Origin: Anthonomus grandis grandis
Lineage: Eukaryota > Arthropoda > Insecta > Coleoptera > Curculionidae
DNA: 64,000 bases
Reading direction: 5' to 3'
Assembly: GCF_022605725.1 (NCBI RefSeq)
Contig: NC_065567.1
Coordinates: forward strand, 31,289,127 to 31,353,126
Below are positions 46,490 to 57,879 of this stretch, piece after piece. Position numbers and translations under genes: made by a program. Position 1 is the first letter of the stretch; every line of letters starts with the position of its first letter. Under the pieces are notes generated by a model, which searched no databases, was not told the origin of the DNA, and saw only the letters and a list, made by a program, of their open reading frames with translations.

Positions 46490-48050
46490 TCAATTTGGTT
46501 GGGTTTTGATGGGCGGTCAAGTACATGCTGTCTACATTGACTTTTCAAAAGCGTTTGACCATGTAACTCACGAAACTTTGTTAAAAAAATTATATCGCTT
46601 ATTACGGCGTCTGTGCCGTATTGCATTATTGTCTGGGAAGTTACTTACCAGATTGGTATTTTGGTAAGATATTGGTAATCTGTGCAAATCGACCTAGCGC
46701 GTCAGATAATATATGCTTTTCAATAATTTTAGAAATAAGAGGTAAGATGCTAGAGTCATTTTAATTGGAAAAAAAACATTTTTAATTTTTAATAATTTAG
46801 CAATTTACGATGATTGCCAAAAAAAATATCTAAACAACACTAATAAAGAATGTAAGGTGTAAGGAAATTTAATTCTGATTATAAAAATGTAAAACACTAT
46901 ACCTTTATTTTTAAGCATACTGGAGATATTTAAAGTTTAAAAAATAGTACTATGACTAATCGTGTATAATATCACTTTCTTTAAAGTTATATAACTTAAA
47001 AACAGAACAAGATAACTCCATAGTATTTATACTCATTTTAATTGGAAAAAATTAATCAAATATTAATATTTTTTTGTTGAAAGTTTGCAACGCAAACAAT
47101 GCGTTAAGATTGAAAATAACATCAGCAGTGAGCAAACTGTTGAGTATGGAGTTCGTCAAGGAACATTCATGGGAACGCTATTATTTATGATTTAAATAAA
47201 TAATCTATTTGATCTAAATTCGCTTGGAGAAGTAGTTTATTTTGCAGATGATTCTGCAATAATATATAGGGCAAAAACTTGGCTAGAATTTTAAAAAAAT
47301 AGTTGAAACTGGCCTCATTAAACTTTTTAATTGGTTTAGTAAATATCTTTTAACCGTTAATTATGGAAAAATTAATTTAATGCCTTTTGGTAGCAACTCA
47401 GACTCTCTTCAACAATATCAGGAATTAAATGTTAAAAATTAAAAGTAATATATTTATGAGTGATTTTATATCCATATTTGAAATATAATGAACGCACAAA
47501 AGATGTCTTAGATAAGCTTAGGTTTATAAGACGTAAATTCAATTAAGAAAATATTTTGATATTCCATATTTAAGAACCTTCACTTATACAACCTCATTTT
47601 TCTTATGGCATTTGGGGTGCACTATTAGACACCCATCTTAAACCCGTGGAAAACATCTAAAAATGGATATTAAAAATAATATATGACAAGCTTAAGATGC
47701 GCCCTATAAATCCTATTTTTACAGAAAGTAGAATCCAGGATATAAGACAACTGGATATGCAAAGTATTTCGATTTGACAATATAAAGAACGTGATATATT
47801 GACACCTATTATTTAAGATTATACTAGACAAAAATCCAACACCGATCTTCTACCTAAGACTGGAACATATAGGCACAAGAAACTTCTATTCAGTCTTAAG
47901 TCTATAAATTCTTTAAGTTTATTCAAATCCCAACTACAAGCCTGGATACTTGACCAGGGTAGAAGAAATATTTACCAAATTATAAACAAAGAATACACTA
48001 CCCAACCCAACCCTTCAGTGATGTTTTTTTTCTTAATTTCGACATAAATT
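46490..48050 (+). mobile_element. Heavily decayed LINE (RT and C-terminus)
   Basis: Plus-strand pieces: VHAVYIDFSKAFDHVTHETL at about 46520-46580, VEYGVRQGTFMGTLLF at about 47140-47190, VVYFADDSAIIYRAKTW at about 47240-47280 with an intact ADD box, then IRQLDMQSISI and LPKTGTYRHKKLLFSLKSIN toward the end. Many stops separate them, and the RT is interrupted at about 46680-47080 by AT-rich DNA. Confidence 0.65.
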
Positions 48051-49983
48051 CTTGATTAGGTTATCGATGCGCGAAAGATTAAAATGAGGCAACAAGGAAA
48101 GTATGTAATTATTAAATGAGTTCATTATGTAAGACTAGATTAAAATTTTACCACAGTACATTTTTTTGGCTGGAAAATTTGGGGTGGTAACATGATAACT
48201 TTTAGTGCACCATTAAGATTAATTTAACATAAATATAAATAATGATTTATTTTATTTAAATGTTTCTATTAATGTGAACCTATGTACTATTTACCCTATT
48301 ATATCCTAATACAGTCACAACAGAGGCACCTTTCCAATCCAGAAATTTTATTCGACGTAGGTACATTTCGCATTAAATCCAAAAGTGTATTATTAAAACC
48401 CTTAAAAAATGCAGATTAATTAGAAAACAGCCACGATAACGTCTGCGTTAGTTAAAAATTAAACTGGCGCAAACTTCTCGCTGCTGGTAAAGCAAAAAAA
48501 AAAAAACGAAGTCGCATAAACTACCCCTAGCTGTTCTTGGACCAGAGACGTGGAAGAGATTCAGACCATGCACCGAGTGGTAATTATCATCATAAAGTGG
48601 ACTTTACGAGCTCTCGGGGTTTCCAAAAGGAATGCCTCATTTCGCTGCCCTAAAACAAACATACGCCTCCCTTAAGTCCCTTGCCGGCTTGGCTCGTTGA
48701 GTCGGGGTTGCTCTTTTCGCATGTAGGGGTTAAAGATATATTTATTTAGTCGGAACTAGAACTTTAAAATTGCACGGCAACCAGCAATCATGAATCATTT
48801 ATAAATTGGATCTAGGTACATATTTTCGTTTAATTATTTTCGACTGGAAACATATTTTATTTCAATTATCAAGATTTAAGAGCCATAAATCACTTTTAAA
48901 TTTTAGAATAAAAAGAAGTTAATCCGCATGCGTCAACCACCTAAAACTATGCCCTTACTGATATCTGTCAAGAAAATCAGGTGTTTTTTAATTAAACTCC
49001 TTTACACATATTTTCTTTGATGTACTCTTTTCTTGCTAATGTTGAATTCAAATTTTGATATTTTTAATGGTTCTACTAAGAAAGCAAACTTTATTAAATT
49101 TTCTAACCGAGTGACCCCTCTTATATTATTAGTTGGTTAAAAAAAAATAATTAAATTGAATACAAATGCGTCTCTTATTGTTTTTGTGTTACACTTGTTT
49201 TTTGGATATTCTATCTTAAAATGTCGAATATCTTCAGTAAATACAATAATTATATCGCAAGAAACGGCTTGCGGTAGCTGCACCAGATTTTTCCATAATA
49301 AAACCTTGCTCTGCAATAAATGATTCTGAGATTAAGTTTATGGAATTAAAGGGTTCTCGTCAAAGACTGTGAAAAAGACTGTGTACAAATTAAATTAGTG
49401 GATAAACAGTAAACCTCAGGGTGAAACGGAAACTCTATGGGAGCTACAAAAATGCCATGTTATTTAATGTTACCGAAGGAGATCACCTCTATAAAGCTAA
49501 GAACTTACTTGCTTTATTGTCTGCCTTAAATAAAATAAATTTCCAGGATGGGTTCCAACTCAAAAAAAGGCTTCAAACTCAAGGGTTACACCTAAGTCTA
49601 AAGTCTAAGTAAAGAGAAAGATACAAGGCACGTCAGACTGAATTGAAAGCATGGAAAGGGGACAGTGAAACCAGAATCGATTTCCAAGTGTTGCTGTTCT
49701 AAAATGCAATCTAGGGTCTTCTCCTAGTAGATGCGAATATAACAAATATGAAGTTTTTTACCAAGATGTTACAAAATAACTACTTTTTATACAAATGTTT
49801 CTACTAACTGTTACCCTATTATTATCTTGACTGAAACTGGCTAAAAAAGGATGAAATAGGGTTGTTTGATTATAACATTTACTGCTACGATAGGAATCCA
49901 AATTCTACCAGTGTACTACGGAATGGAGGTGTGCTGACACTGAGTATCACTAGTTCCTAATAATTTTTTTTTAATAAAAGGTA
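48051..49983. other. Non-coding stretch
   Basis: No supported gene. G+C-richer patch at 48420-48720. The frame at 49421-49612 has no recognisable domain. Confidence 0.3.
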
Positions 49984-50164
49984 AAAACACAAAATCTACA
50001 GCATCACAGAAACATTTAATAAAATGACAAAGGTTACATGTTTCGCTCGACTAGAGCATCATCAGACCATAACATACACAAAACACCTAACATATAAATA
50101 ACAAAGACATGTAACCTTTGTCATTTTATTAAATGTTTCTGTGATGCTGTAGATTTTGTGTTTT
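49984..50164. repeat. Perfect 58-base inverted repeat with 65-base loop (Penelope-type terminus candidate)
   Basis: 49984-50041 and 50107-50164 are exact inverse copies over all 58 bases. The arms start AAAACACAAAATCTACAGC at the outer end and finish GGTTACATGT at the inner end. The hammerhead core lies at the junction of the left arm and the loop. Perfect arms imply a recent origin or gene conversion. Confidence 0.9.
50032..50068 (-). ncRNA. Type I hammerhead ribozyme motif
   Basis: Read on the minus strand: GGT, CTGATGA, T, GCTC-TAGTC-GAGC (a perfect 4-bp stem II), GAA, ACATGT, A, ACC. All conserved core bases of the hammerhead are present. Stem I can start with GGU/ACC. Stem III is only ACA/UGU with no loop, so it would work as a dimer, as reported for Penelope-like retroelements and related retrozymes. 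Predicted cleavage follows the GUA. One unpaired U precedes stem II. Confidence 0.75.
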
Positions 50165-50382
50165 ATAAAAGTGTATGACCAGCATCTTTGGTATAATGGA
50201 TGAATTTTTCGAGTTCCTAATATTTTTAAGCAGTTATTTGTGAGGGTTGGTACTGGCTCTAGTGTATTAATAGTAGCAGCTGTTTATCTATCTTCCTCCC
50301 CATTTTCCGCTAAATAAATGTTAAAGAAATTGTTTAATTATTGATTCTATAAAGGAGGGTCATTTGACAAAAATTCACAGAA
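50165..50382. other. Short non-coding stretch
   Basis: Possibly flanking LINE sequence; nothing supported. Confidence 0.2.
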
Positions 50383-50640
50383 TTGAGCGATATGGTGATA
50401 CAAAGCGATGATGCATTGGTTCCTGTGGATCCACCTTTGACTATTCAGATCCAGAACTCGACCAATCATAGTAATTCGGAGTGTCATATGATGTATTACG
50501 ATTTTAAGACGCTTGATTTATCTCTGTTTAATGACTGCTTTGGTCAGATAAATACGAATGAGATATTATGACAATTTTTTTTTGCTATATCAGTTGATTC
50601 TTTTCTAACGCTGTACGTTAATTTGGAAATTAACGTGAGA
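50383..50640 (+). mobile_element. LINE endonuclease/linker relic
   Basis: The frame from 50383 includes SDDALVPVDPPLTIQI, then MMYYDFKTLDLSLFNDCFGQ, the block where LINE endonucleases end (a VPVD..HP-like segment) and the linker begins. A stop at 50569-50571 ends it. Confidence 0.5.
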
Positions 50641-52269
50641 GATAAAAAAATTAATTGATTCCGTTATGAGTATGTCTATTGTATATGAGTTTTGACATTG
50701 TTAGTGGATAAAAAGGTACTAAAACGATTAATTCCTTCCAGTGTAACGGAAGTACTAGGAATATTAAAAAAATTATCTCATAGAGTAAAGAATATCTAGA
50801 TTTTTTCATTAATTTTTTATAATAGATTAGTGTAAATACTAGAGCGCTACTCGCGTATATAAAGCTTTTTTTAAATTCTTTTTCATGATTGCCCCAAAAT
50901 AATTAAAATTGTTATGATTAAAGCATGAAAAATCATTAAAATCAATGCCATCTTTCATACTTTTAATTTTATTAGGGTACTTTTTAAATACTCATAATAA
51001 AAGACTCAATTAACAATACTTAGAACCTAAATTATTCAACTTTTTGCCAAGAGCGTGATTGCCGTAAAAATCTTGTAAAACACTTTTCTTAAAAAATCCT
51101 GTGCCTGATCGCTCTGTATAAATATGATAGAAAAACTGGTAATAAAATATATAGGGGTACCTAAAAGCCTGGAAAATGAATTTCGATGGTAATTAAAATC
51201 AAGGCAATCATTATTCTGTTCTCGATAGAAATTGTTATATATTATACGCCGGCCGTAGAACGACGGGAGTCTCATACATAGTAAATTCGCTTAAGACCGC
51301 ACAAACTCCTTTAAAGGAAGTTTTCATGAGTTAGCCGCTCTACCTGATCGCCATTCTAACCACCGCCGTCTTAACTTTCCTAAAACGTGGCTTTGGCCAA
51401 GACGTGTGTTCCTATATATAACATAAATATGTTGCAAACAGTTGCACAACTCCCACACAGATGTTAATAATATTAATCCAAACGGAATTAATGAAGAAAT
51501 GCCTGTTTATAACAATTCAAGTCGTTTCAATATTATTAATTTTATTTACATAGTGTTACCCGCTTCGGGAGATAAACCGCTCTATTTCCCGAGGATTTGT
51601 AATTAAACGTTTGAATTGCAGTCAATGTTTCCTTTCTCTTATTCGATTCCTACCGTAAGAGAAAAGTAAATTTAAATTGGAAATTCTTCTTCAAATGGAT
51701 CCAGAAAAGGGTAGGTATGTGAAAGGCCATGTCAAACGAATCGGTCTTATTCGGTCGGGATATAATTGAACTGATTGCTTAGACAAACGTTGTTCTCAAA
51801 GGCCGGTCGCTCGGACTTTCGAAGCACAAAGGCATTCCTCTTTCTCAAAACGTACATTAATTAAATTCAGGGATTTGTTTTTGCCTCTGCCGGGAGAGAT
51901 TTGATTCCCTTTTTGTTCTTTAGCTGTCTGTGGGTTCTCAGTTAATAAGGTTAAAACGTGTGAGGCTTTCGACTTTCCACGTTTTTCTTTGGTTTCTCCG
52001 TTAGCCTTTGAACTTTACTCTTTCACTTCATTTTAGTGGGAGATGATCATTTTATACATATATTGTCTTATTGGCTTTTGTTGTCACCACACACGTACAA
52101 GATTTTGCCAATTCTAGTTTTTTCATAATCCACTGATACAGTTCTTTAATCATCTTCTCATCCATTCATAAAGAAGTTCATTTTAAAAGTAGAAAAATAT
52201 CAATCAAAAGGGAAACACTTTGCGACGACTATTAGGCAAACAGTTTATTAAAAAAATCGATTTATAATT
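50641..52269. other. Non-coding stretch
   Basis: No supported gene. G+C-richer between 51280 and 52020 without long open frames. Confidence 0.3.
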
Positions 52270-52847
52270 CATTTAGGTATATGGAATAAGAAGAATATCA
52301 CAACCTTGTTGTCCTTCCATTGTACAAAATGGACACTTTTCCGTTCGAATCTCTCTTACTGTTGCCGTTGCACAAATTTTATTTTCTGAGAGATGGTTCA
52401 GTAAACTCAGGCTTGTAAAACAATCAATATCAAAAAGAAATTATATCCCTGGTTACAAGGCACTTCCGATTTATGTAGTAAGGACATAACCACGTCTCCA
52501 CCAAGACCAAAAACTTTTTCTGCATCTGATTTGCCAGTGTAAGTCTCAAAAGAAATCATGTACCCATTACTACTGCATAGAGCCCAGTTTTTGAAGCCGA
52601 ATCTTATCGGCTTGTCCTTGATGTATTGTTTGGCATAGTGTTTGCCATAATAGGGTATTATGCTTTCATCAATTGAAAGATGTTCATCCAAACCTCCGTG
52701 TTTTTTGAAATTCTCATTCAGTGAGTTCAGTAGAGGGCGAATTTTGTAAAGCCAGTCACTGCGATCAATATTAGGATGTGGCGAATTAACACTTCAAATC
52801 TATTTAGTCGCATGCTATTTTTTAAAATGTTTGGTATATCTTTAGAC
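52270..52847 (-). pseudogene. piggyBac transposase fragment
   Basis: The minus strand reads KDIPNILKNSMRLNRFEVLI, then (frameshift near 52770) HPNIDRSDWLYKIRPLLNSL, then LDEHLSIDESIIPYYGKH, KPIRFGFKNWALCSSNGYM, and GLGGDVVMSLL. After another shift near 52440 it reads FFFDIDCFTSLSLLNHL and ATVREIRTEKCP. These are the central DDE blocks of piggyBac-type (PGBD/DDE_Tnp_1_7) transposases, with two acidic sites (SIDES and the FFD near FTSL) still present. N- and C-termini are missing. Confidence 0.8.
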
Positions 52848-52952
52848 GGTCGTGTGATTTGGTGCATCGTGTCGACCAAAAATGCCCCGCAATTTACGAA
52901 CTGTTTCCGCAAACACAAGAATAATTCGTTGTTCGACCGTATATCGTTCCAT
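52845..52952 (-). pseudogene. Mariner-type transposase N-terminal fragment
   Basis: From an ATG at 52952 the minus strand encodes MERYTVEQRIILVFAETVRK followed by LRGIFGRHDAPNHTTV, the first helix-turn-helix of a mariner-group transposase. Homology stops where the piggyBac text begins. Confidence 0.6.
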
Positions 52953-53959
52953 GGCTACTAATCGCAAACTGTTTACACTATTCTTTTCAATTTTTTTTTT
53001 ACATACTGCGATAAAAAAAGAATGCTGCGCAATTCAAAACGTGCGTTCCTATTGGGACGCCCTTTATAACAAGAAGTATAGCAATAAAACATGCAATAAT
53101 ATACAGACCGATCAAGGAAGTGAATATTCAACAAAAACTGCATGCAATTTGCGGTTCACAAGCAACTGAAAAATAGTATTTAAGTTTGAAAAGTCTCTTA
53201 ATTAACAGCATTCAGGGAAAAAAACCCGGAACAAAGTCTTTAAGCAAGTTAATAATTAAAACTTTGTTTTCGACATTAAGTTCACGGCGACGACCAGAAA
53301 GGAGTTACCGTTCCTTTTCCGTTTTATCCATATTCAATTTCGGAAAAGTTTGTCAGTTTGGACCCCTGGGAGGGTGCAGGGCAGGGGGAGGTGGGCATAA
53401 AACGCTAAGGGCCCTTAGCGTTCATTGCAAAATAAACGAAGGTAAGAATTATACACCCTTTTCTCCTAATTAATTAATAGATTTTCACTTAACTCGAGCT
53501 CCACAGTGGAATCTATTCTTCTTAAGATGGAAGTAAAGCGAGATTAAATTTTAAACTGTCGGTAGTCCGAGACGGACGGGGGAGAAGGAGGGGAATTAAT
53601 TTGTTTTTCAATTTAGTTTATTGGTGGTTTTTTATTGTTTCGACAAGTTAGGTGTAATTAAGTTTGTTTGTTAGTAATTTATTAATTAATGGTAAATTTC
53701 GTCAAACAATTGTATTCGGTTTACTTCATTAGAGTAGCAGAAAATTTAATTATTATAAAAGAGCAGTTCTTTACATTTGCCACACTATTAATTTAATTGC
53801 TTTGCAACAAAATAAGTAAATAGTAGTAATTAAAATTTTTTATTCAGAATTACTTTTATAAAATTTAATTAATTTACCAAAAATAATTAAATATATAATT
53901 GCGATATAGAAACAAATGGCCGTAAAATAATAAAACGTAAAATACTTTTTTTTTAATTT
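52953..53959. other. Non-coding stretch with a short perfect palindrome
   Basis: No gene. A perfect 22-base palindrome (AACGCTAAGGG and its inverse) lies at 53401-53422 beside a G-rich run. At 53560-53660 a segment (GGGGGAGAAGGAGGGGAATT) is related to 55960-56020. Confidence 0.3.
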
Positions 53960-54479
53960 CTTTTGCAGAATCCTCCTTCAGTGTCAAAACTTAAATAATG
54001 TTTTTTTTTAATTTATACTTGTACTATATAAATGTAAGCCTTTTATATAAAAAAAAATAAATTATTGATTCAGAATTCTTTATTTTTTTACTTCATTCGT
54101 CTAATACTAGAGTAGTCAAAGGTGGACGAGGAAGAAAGAATAAAATTAATTTATTTTTTAAAATAGAGTATTGGGGTTGTAGAATATTGGGGGTGTTGGG
54201 CAAGTAAATTTAAACTTATCCAACGCTAATAATTAATTATCACCTAATTTTCTGAAATATTTGCATTTATTTATGGTTCATTCCATCAGAATAGCAAACA
54301 AAATTAATTATTATAAAAAAAACAGCCTTTGCAGAAAACTCTTTATATTTCAGATTTATTACTTACAGTTTGTCCGTCCGGTTCGTAGGACCGATTTTGA
54401 CTCTCAAGGCAAAAAAAACCTGAATATATCCCTGGAAAGTACCTACAGAAACGTACACAAGAACGTAAATATTTGTTAA

Positions 54480-55560
54480 TATCTCATATCGAATTGTTGG
54501 TTCTTTCCTTTATATATCTGGCAGTGGTTTCAGTGTGTATGTTAGAATTAATTACATTTAAAATAAAATGTAGTTTATTGATAACAAGAACGATTTTTCC
54601 TATAATATATGTTATATTATTCAAGGCTCTAGGAGTATTTGCAACAAAGATATCCGACATATTAATTATAAGGCTTAAACACTCGACATGTACCAAAAAA
54701 GGCCTATATATCTTTTGGTAAATTTGCCAAGATAATCATCCCTTAATAAAAGTTGTAGTGCTTATAATTATCTAGCAAACACTTATTTTTTATAATCGTC
54801 TAAACCGTTAATAAGTAAGAGCCAGTTGAAGAGACTGGAGGCTTGGGGACTCCATCTGGAACTCCAGACTCGATATCTCTGGACTTGTATAAGTTAGAAT
54901 CCCAAAATTAGGTTTATTCATAAGCAAATGATTTGTTCTGTCATACTTGTTATAACTTTTAAGGCTCTAAGACTATTTGATCCAAGGATATTACCTAGAA
55001 GGCTCGTTAGACCTTCGGCCTGAGCCAAGAAACTCTCATATCTTTTTTGGTAATTATGCTAGAGTACTTATTATTTAATAAAAGGTAGAAGCCATATAGT
55101 TGTCTAGCGAATGCTTTAAAAATCTACAAAATTACATGAACCATTGAGGAGTTATAGTCTTTTGAATTTTTCTTTAGGTTAGTGGAGCTCTGGGATGTCG
55201 ACCTGGAACTCCAGCTTCGATATCTTTGGATCTGTTTGAGATATGATCATAAAATAAAGTTTTCACAAAAAAATAACTCGCTCTATCATACTTATAATAA
55301 CATTTAAGGCTCTAGGACTATTTGCTACAAGAATATCCATACTATTATTTAGAAGGGTCATAAGACACTAGGTCTGAGCCAAGAAACTTGCATATCTTTT
55401 TTGGTAATTATGCTAGAGTAATTATTATTTAATAAAAGTTAGAAGCTATATAATTGTCTAGCGAATGCTATAAAAATCTACAAAATCGCATGAACCGTTA
55501 AGGAGCTATAGTCCTTTGAAGTTTTATTAAGATCAGGCTTAGAATTTCGAGCGTCGAGCT
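54480..55560 (+). repeat. Three ~340-base tandem copies
   Basis: AAGGCTCTAGGACTATTTGC-like words occur at 54623, 54961 and 55306 (spacing 338 and 345). They are accompanied in each copy by CATATCTTTTTTGGTAA, TAATAAAAGTTAGAAGC and ATCTACAAAATC-type words. The copies diverge by point changes but keep word order. Confidence 0.75.
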
Positions 55561-57879
55561 GAAAATCCAGACTCGATATTACTTTTTCCTGCAAAAAATC
55601 GTCCATTTGTAAAAGAAATAAAAAAATTAATATAAAAACATTGCAGCTAATTATAAAAAAAAAACAATTATTTAATTAATTACAAAAAATAAACAAAGTA
55701 TTTAAAATTTACATTTTTGTTTTCTAAATTTTTACTCCAGAGCTCTCCTTCTATCTCAAAACTTAAATTATGTTTCTTTTTCATTTAAGTTCTGTGCCAT
55801 ATCAATATAAATTCTTTAATCACAAAAAACCTCTTATAAAAAAAGAAACAAATTTTATTTAAAATGCATTCAAGTTGAATTAATTTGCAAAAAAAAACTT
55901 AAGAGTTCTTTTTTAAATTCTAATTTATTTTTTGGTACTGTCAGTAGTCGGAGACAAACGAGGGAGAAAACAGAAAATTAATTTCTCTTTCAATCTTCTC
56001 CTACCGGTGGTTTTTTTTTATTGTTTAAGCTTGTCCAACGTTAATAATTAATTCATAATTATCCCCGTACCTTCAATTAGTAAATCTCCTGAAGTGCAAA
56101 TAATTGAATTCATAAACGGTGGCCCGGTTCGTAATGTAATTCGCGAAAATTGCTTCTCTGCCAAAAGACAAAGGGTTGTTTTTGCTCCATTTGTCTGAGG
56201 AGACTTGCATCTTACACTGACTATTAACGCAATTATATTCATGGCTGAGCCCCAAATGGATTTTCCACTATGGTAATACGTCACGCTTGTCTTGGCGGGC
56301 CTGTACCGAAAATTACGCTCCGGTAGGGTTGAGATGAGCTGAGAAAAGGTAACTTGCCTATGGAACCACTACATAATTGCCTTCGGCCCTTTTAATTAAA
56401 TTTCTACACTGTATCGATAATCATTTTTTTTTTGTGGCAAAAATGCATTAAATAATTGATTTTTTGTAGCATAGTTTTGTCATTAATAGCTGATTTTTAT
56501 TTAATTTTTCGCGCTAGAGGGCTCTGAAATAACTGTTTTTCAGAGTTTTTCCCAATCGAATGTTGTATTTCAATGTTTTATTCAAATTATCTTTAGAAGG
56601 GCCTTACCATATATTTCTTGAAATAAATACCGAATCTTTAAAATAGGATATTATATCAGTTCATAGGCGGAGAATTAGGCTTTTTTTTTCTACTCTAATA
56701 ATTATAGTAAAATTTAAAAAAAAATGATAATAAAAATTCTTAAAACCGTAAAGATAAGAAGAAAAAAATATTGTAAAAAAAATTACTAGAAATTTAGCAA
56801 ATTTTATGCCTTGAGTTTATTAGTTTAAATTTTGTACAAATAATTTGAAGATTCCCTATATATTTAATTATTACGTTTGGAGTTTGTACTTTTATAATAT
56901 ATATCATTTTATTTTCAAAATTGTTACTTCAGAGCCCTTTAGTGTCGAAAATAAGGTAATAAATAACATTTTTCTTTAGTTATAAATTAGTTGAAATTTG
57001 CTAATAACTTTTTTTTATTTTGAAATTTTTTCTATTACATAATGAAAGAAGATCTTACAATTCAAAAAAATTTAAGCAAATTTTCAAAAATTTTTATTCA
57101 AACCGCAGAACCTTTTTTTAATTAGGGAAAAAAATTTTGATTTAATTATTTAAAAAAAAATGTTTAATTTTTAAATTAAAACTACTAGACAGTAGTGTTT
57201 AATTAAAATCTCTGAAAATTCACAATTTTTAGATAATTTTCTTCAACTTTGACTTGAATAATTAAATTTTGTACAAATGTTTTCAAATATAATATAGAAA
57301 AAAGTATAATAAAATTGATTATTTCAGTTACATATAAATGAGTTTTTTCCAATTAAATGTTGTTGTGTTTTAAGGTTTTAATAATAGTAATTTATTGTCT
57401 TATCCAAGATATCTTCAGATGCCGTATATTTCTTGAATTAAATTCAGAATCTTAAAATTGGACTTTCCATAGGTGGAGAATAAGGCTTTTTTGGCTACGC
57501 TAATGGTACGGCAAATTATATTAAATTAAAAAAAAAAATTACAACAAAGATTCGGAAAACTGCGATTTTTCATAAAATTATTGTAAATTTAGCAAGTTAT
57601 TCATCTCAATTTTTTTTATTTAAAGAAAAAAAAATTTAATTTAATTACGTTACGAAACTTTGAGCTGATTAATTAAAATTGTATAAAAATTTTTTGAAGT
57701 TGCTTATATATTTAATTAATGGAATTTGTAATTTTCTAATTTATCGCATTTTTTTTCTAAAAATTGCTATATAAATAAGGAACTTATAAACGACTTAAAT
57801 AAAGTTGTTTTTTTTAATTTTTTTTCTTTAATATCTTTAATATTTTTTAAAAAAGTAGTTAATTATAAATTGTTTAAAA

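Noticed and set aside
53401..53422. Perfect 22-base palindrome as a regulatory operator
   Set aside because: A single short palindrome beside a G-rich run with no gene nearby; could be chance.
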